Origin: Demequina sp. NBRC 110056
GTDB lineage: Bacteria > Actinomycetota > Actinomycetes > Actinomycetales > Demequinaceae
Assembly (NCBI RefSeq): GCF_002090155.1
Contig: NZ_BBRM01000006.1
Span: 248,001 to 312,000 of the forward strand
Direction: 5' to 3'
DNA length: 64,000 bases
Shown: piece by piece, positions 60,885 through 64,000 of the stretch
Numbering within the stretch: the first letter of the stretch is position 1
Layout: every line of letters starts with the position of its first letter
Program-made: the position numbers and the translations under genes
Notes under the pieces: generated by a model
Told to the model about the DNA's origin: nothing
Databases searched by the model: none
The model's input: the letters and a program-made list of their open reading frames with translations, nothing else

Positions 60885-61942
60885 GGCTCGTCAAGCATCG
60901 GTTGTTCTGGCCCCTGGCAGCGCTGATCACCCTCGTGGTGGTCAATGTGATCGCCAACCCGAACTTCGCAAAGATCACCATGCGCGACGGCGATCTCTAC
61001 GGAAACCCCATCACGATCCTGCGCGAGTCGACCCCGCTGATGCTGGTGGCGCTCGGTATGACGCTCGTGATCGCGACCCGCGGGATCGATCTGTCAGTGG
61101 GCGCCATCATGGCGGTGTCGGGAGCGGTCTCGCTGACCATCATCGACGGCGTGAGCGATCCGAACTCGGTGCCTGCAGTGCTGATCGCCCTGGTGGTGGG
61201 CGTCCTGGTCGCGCTCGTCCTGGGGGCCTGGAACGGCTTCCTGGTGTCGGTCCTGGGAATCCAGCCGATCATCGCCACCCTCGTGCTGATGCTCGCAGGG
61301 CGCGGAGCGGCGCTGCTCATCACGGACGGCAAGATCACGACGGTGAACTCAGAACCGCTGGCGTTCCTCGCTAACGGCTACCTGATCCTCCTGCCGTTCG
61401 CGTTCTTCCTGTGGGTGGTCGCCGTCGTCGTGGTCGCGCTCATCGAGCGGAGGACCGCTCTCGGCATGCTCACCGAGGCCGTCGGCATCAACCCTGAGGC
61501 GAGCCGGCTCGCCGGCGTCCGCTCGCGTGGCATCGTCTGGAGCGCCTACATCGCGTCCGGAGTCCTCGCGGGCATCGCGGGCCTGATCTACGCCGCGAAC
61601 ATCAAGGCGGCGGACGCCAATGCCGCCGGCTACCTCATCGAGCTCTACGCCATCCTCGCGGTCGTCCTCGGCGGCACCTCGCTGATGGGTGGCAAGTTCT
61701 CGATTGCGGGCACGGTGATCGGTGTGCTCACGGTCACGACGCTCGACAAGACCCTGCAGTTCTTCGGCGTCGCGCCTGCCCAAGCACCGGTGTTCTTCGC
61801 CGCGGTGGTGATCGTCGTCGTGCTCGTGCAATCGCCGCGTGTGCACCGCTGGGGTCGTTCGCTCCGGGTGCGTGGACGCGCCCCGGCCCCAGCGCCGCAG
61901 GCCGCCGAGCAAGCCGACCGCCAGAAGGAGGCCGTCCGATGA
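60881..61942 (+). CDS. ytfT: Sugar ABC transporter permease (YtfT-like)
   Basis: Permease of 353 aa with about ten helices. The signature ATRGIDLSVGAIMAVSGAV and LGGTSLMGGKFSIAGTVIG are those of the BPD-2 monosaccharide permeases. Start is GTG inside the ATPase stop. The C-terminal 30 residues are a charged, Ala/Gln-rich tail. Pairs with the next permease as a heterodimer, as in E. coli YtfT-YjfF. Confidence 0.9.
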   Translation: MRLVKHRLFWPLAALITLVVVNVIANPNFAKITMRDGDLYGNPITILRESTPLMLVALGMTLVIATRGIDLSVGAIMAVSGAVSLTIIDGVSDPNSVPAVLIALVVGVLVALVLGAWNGFLVSVLGIQPIIATLVLMLAGRGAALLITDGKITTVNSEPLAFLANGYLILLPFAFFLWVVAVVVVALIERRTALGMLTEAVGINPEASRLAGVRSRGIVWSAYIASGVLAGIAGLIYAANIKAADANAAGYLIELYAILAVVLGGTSLMGGKFSIAGTVIGVLTVTTLDKTLQFFGVAPAQAPVFFAAVVIVVVLVQSPRVHRWGRSLRVRGRAPAPAPQAAEQADRQKEAVR

Positions 61943-62955
61943 CCGCCGTCGAGACCACGCCCGCTCGGACCGGCGGCGCCAAGGCCGCGCTGGTGACGTT
62001 CAGCACGCGCCATGCGTCGGTGCTGCCGACCTTCGCCGCCATCGCGATCCTGATCGTGCTGCTGGTCGGGGCGCAGTTCCAGTTCGGCAACTTCGTGAGC
62101 CCCGGCAACATGTCGGCGCTCCTGTACGACAACGCCCACCTGCTGATCCTCGCGGTTGGCATGACGTTCGTCATCGTCACCGCGGGCATCGACCTCTCGG
62201 TCGGGTCCGTGATGGCCTTCACGGGCATCCTTGGGGCCAGCCTGCTCACGAACGGCGTCCCCGTATGGATCGCCATCCCGGCGATGCTCGTGGGCGGCGC
62301 GCTGATCGGTCTGCTGATCGGTGTCCTCGTCCAGCAGTTCGACGTCCAGCCGTTCATCGCGTCGCTCGCCGGGCTCTTCCTGGCGCGCGGGCTCGCGTTC
62401 GTCGTCAGCCTGTCCTCGATCCGCATCGAGGACCCCGTCATGGACTGGCTGCGCACTCGCTTCTCGGTGGGTGGCTGGTACATCACGCCCACGGGCATCA
62501 TCGCGCTGCTGACGGTGGTCGTGGGAGCCGTCATCATGCACAGGACGCGGTTCGGGCGCACGGTGTACGCCGTGGGCGGCTCGGAGCAGTCCGCACGGCT
62601 CATGGGCCTCAAGGTCGCGAGGACCAAGGTGATGGTCTACGTGATCTCCGGGCTGTGCGGCGGCCTCGCGGGGCTCGTGCTGACGGCGTATTCGAGCGCC
62701 GGCTACCCCCGCAACGGCATCGGCACGGAGCTCGACGTGATCGCCGCGGTCGTGATCGGAGGAACGCTGCTCGCGGGTGGACGCGGCTACGTGCTGGGCT
62801 CGCTCGTCGGCGTCCTCGTGTTCGGGACGATCAACACGATCATCTCGTTCATGGGTGCCGATCAGTCGTGGACGCACATCATCGTGGGCGCGCTCCTGCT
62901 GCTGTTCATCGTCGTGCAGCGGGCCATCGTGGCGCGCTCCGAACGCGGGAGCTGA
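61939..62955 (+). CDS. yjfF: Sugar ABC transporter permease (YjfF-like)
   Basis: Permease of 338 aa, about ten helices. FVIVTAGIDLSVGSVMAFTGILG and IAAVVIGGTLLAGGRGYVLG are the two diagnostic segments. It overlaps ytfT by 4 nt and closes the importer set in E. coli order. No terminator was seen before the next ATPase gene 58 nt downstream. Confidence 0.9.
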   Translation: MTAVETTPARTGGAKAALVTFSTRHASVLPTFAAIAILIVLLVGAQFQFGNFVSPGNMSALLYDNAHLLILAVGMTFVIVTAGIDLSVGSVMAFTGILGASLLTNGVPVWIAIPAMLVGGALIGLLIGVLVQQFDVQPFIASLAGLFLARGLAFVVSLSSIRIEDPVMDWLRTRFSVGGWYITPTGIIALLTVVVGAVIMHRTRFGRTVYAVGGSEQSARLMGLKVARTKVMVYVISGLCGGLAGLVLTAYSSAGYPRNGIGTELDVIAAVVIGGTLLAGGRGYVLGSLVGVLVFGTINTIISFMGADQSWTHIIVGALLLLFIVVQRAIVARSERGS

Positions 62956-63013
62956 CCTGAGCCTCCCGATCCCAGGGGATCGTGACGTGCCTCGTCCGTG
63001 CCATCATGGCGGC

Positions 63014-64000
63014 GTGGACGGGGCGCGGCCGCTGGTGGAGCTCACTGACGCGACGGTGAGCTTCGGAGCCACGGTCGCGCTCGACGGCGTGGACTTCCGC
63101 ATGTTCGCTGGCGAGGTGCACTCGCTGATGGGTGAGAACGGCGCAGGCAAGTCGACGCTCATCAAGGCGATCACGGGGGTCTTGTCGCCTGACGAGGGAA
63201 TCCTCACGCTGGCGGGCGAGCGCGTCGCGTTCTCCTCCCCGCACGATGCCCAGGACGCCGGCATCTCGACGGTCTACCAGGAGATCGACCTGCTGCCGAA
63301 CCTCTCGGTGGCGGAGAACGTGCTGCTGGGCCGCGAGCCGCGACGACTCGGGCTCATCGACCACGGGGCGATGCGTGCTCAGGCAGGTAGCATCCTCGCG
63401 GACCTCGGCCTCGCGATCGATCCCGCAGCGCCGCTGGGGATCTTCTCGCTCGCGACTCAGCAGCTCGTGGCGATCGCGCGTGCGATCTCCACGGACGTCA
63501 AGGTGCTCGTGCTCGACGAGCCCACCTCGAGCCTCGACCTCGACGAGGTCGCCGAGCTGTTCCGCGTCATTCGCGACCTCAAGAACCGCGGTGTCGCGAT
63601 CCTGTTCGTCAGCCACTTCCTCGACCAGGTCTACGAGATCTGCGATCGGATCACGGTGCTGCGCGATGGCAAGCTCGTCGGCGAGTACCTCACCACCGAG
63701 CTGCTGCGGATCGATCTCGTGCAGAAGATGCTGGGGCGAGAGATGTCATCGTTCGTCTCACGCGAGCGCCAGGAGTCCGAGGTCGATCCCGACCAGGTCT
63801 TCATGAGCGCTCGCGGCATCACGTCGCCGGGCATCTCAGACGCCGACCTCGACCTCGCAGCCGGCGAGGTGCTCGGCGTCGCCGGGCTGCTCGGTTCGGG
63901 ACGCACCGCCCTCGCGCGGGCCCTGACAGGTGTCGACCGCCCCAGCGCCGGCATCATCCGCCTCGAGCAGCAGGGCGTCGACCTCGACTCGCCGCGCACG
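63014..64000 (+). CDS. Second YtfR-like sugar ATPase (partial, runs off the window)
   Basis: The frame is open from GTG 63014 to the edge (329 codons). It contains Walker A GENGAGKST, VYQEIDLLPNLSVAENVLLG, Walker B VLVLDEPTSSLD, SHFLDQVYEICDRI, LVQKMLGRE and the start of the second half GLLGSGRTALARAL. It is a paralogue of the ATPase at 59346-60884 and is near-identical at DNA level over about 49 nt (59934-59982 and 63593-63641). It probably begins a second sugar importer whose permeases and binding protein lie outside. The start is inferred from the fold; the 58-nt upstream gap shows no strong ribosome site. Confidence 0.85.
   Translation, partial: MDGARPLVELTDATVSFGATVALDGVDFRMFAGEVHSLMGENGAGKSTLIKAITGVLSPDEGILTLAGERVAFSSPHDAQDAGISTVYQEIDLLPNLSVAENVLLGREPRRLGLIDHGAMRAQAGSILADLGLAIDPAAPLGIFSLATQQLVAIARAISTDVKVLVLDEPTSSLDLDEVAELFRVIRDLKNRGVAILFVSHFLDQVYEICDRITVLRDGKLVGEYLTTELLRIDLVQKMLGREMSSFVSRERQESEVDPDQVFMSARGITSPGISDADLDLAAGEVLGVAGLLGSGRTALARALTGVDRPSAGIIRLEQQGVDLDSPRT

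Overview
This window is from a high-GC actinobacterium, most likely of the order Micrococcales. The grounds are strong G/C third-position bias, the prfB-ftsE-ftsX-M23 peptidase-smpB order, the clpS-DUF2017-murI-phosphodiesterase-rph-rdgB block also found in mycobacteria, a tmRNA tag reading ADSKRTDFALAA, and actinobacterial families such as DUF3039, DUF2017, DUF4916, DUF6421 and DUF222-HNH. It is ordinary chromosome: no rRNA, CRISPR array, prophage or complete insertion sequence was seen. All assignments come from reading the sequence; no database search was run.

Layout. 1-7.1 kb: amine/GABA/beta-alanine catabolism (class III aminotransferase running off the left edge, FAD amine oxidase-like protein, CoA-acylating semialdehyde dehydrogenase, GabT, GabD). 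7.3-13.6 kb: ClC-type channel, then prfB, ftsE, ftsX, a LytM-type hydrolase and smpB, linking translation termination, division-site peptidoglycan hydrolysis and trans-translation. 13.7-27.3 kb: DUF222-HNH protein, formate/nitrite transporter, serine hydrolase, MMPL exporter with its TetR regulator, tmRNA gene ssrA, membrane alpha/beta hydrolase, aldo/keto reductase, fatty-acid desaturase and a cation antiporter. 27.4-38.8 kb: two-gene ABC exporter, DUF3039, the clpS to rdgB block, a Mug-like glycosylase, DUF4916, trxA, VOC protein, tRNA-Leu, bcp, tRNA-Lys and dinB. 38.9-48.9 kb: SDR and DUF6421 genes divergent from an Lrp regulator, a hydrolase divergent from its TetR, an osmoprotectant-type ABC importer, DUF4126, a small membrane protein, tRNA-His and orn. 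48.9-56.7 kb: a GntR-ABC cassette between two related lipoproteins, then two tandem acyltransferase-SGNH proteins. 56.9-64 kb: an old-yellow-enzyme-type reductase and a complete ytfQRT-yjfF-like galactofuranose importer, followed by the start of a second copy (ATPase cut by the right edge).

Three genome-scale patterns stand out. First, about seventeen protein genes have a TAnnnT -10 element ending 6-8 nt before the start codon, so their mRNAs should be leaderless. Second, the octamer GCATCGGC/GCCGATGC, often extended to GCGCATCGGCCCT, is greatly over-represented, especially between genes, and two inverted copies build a transcription terminator at 51.6 kb. Third, a paired-palindrome repeat (two GAARGTGGGCCCACYTTC-like units 40-41 bp apart) occurs in three intergenic gaps.

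Regulation can often be read directly: twin TetR operators at 42.6 kb, a GntR operator at 49.5 kb, LacI-type operators at 58.1 kb, a SigR/SigH-type promoter before trxA, and hairpins at several gene ends.
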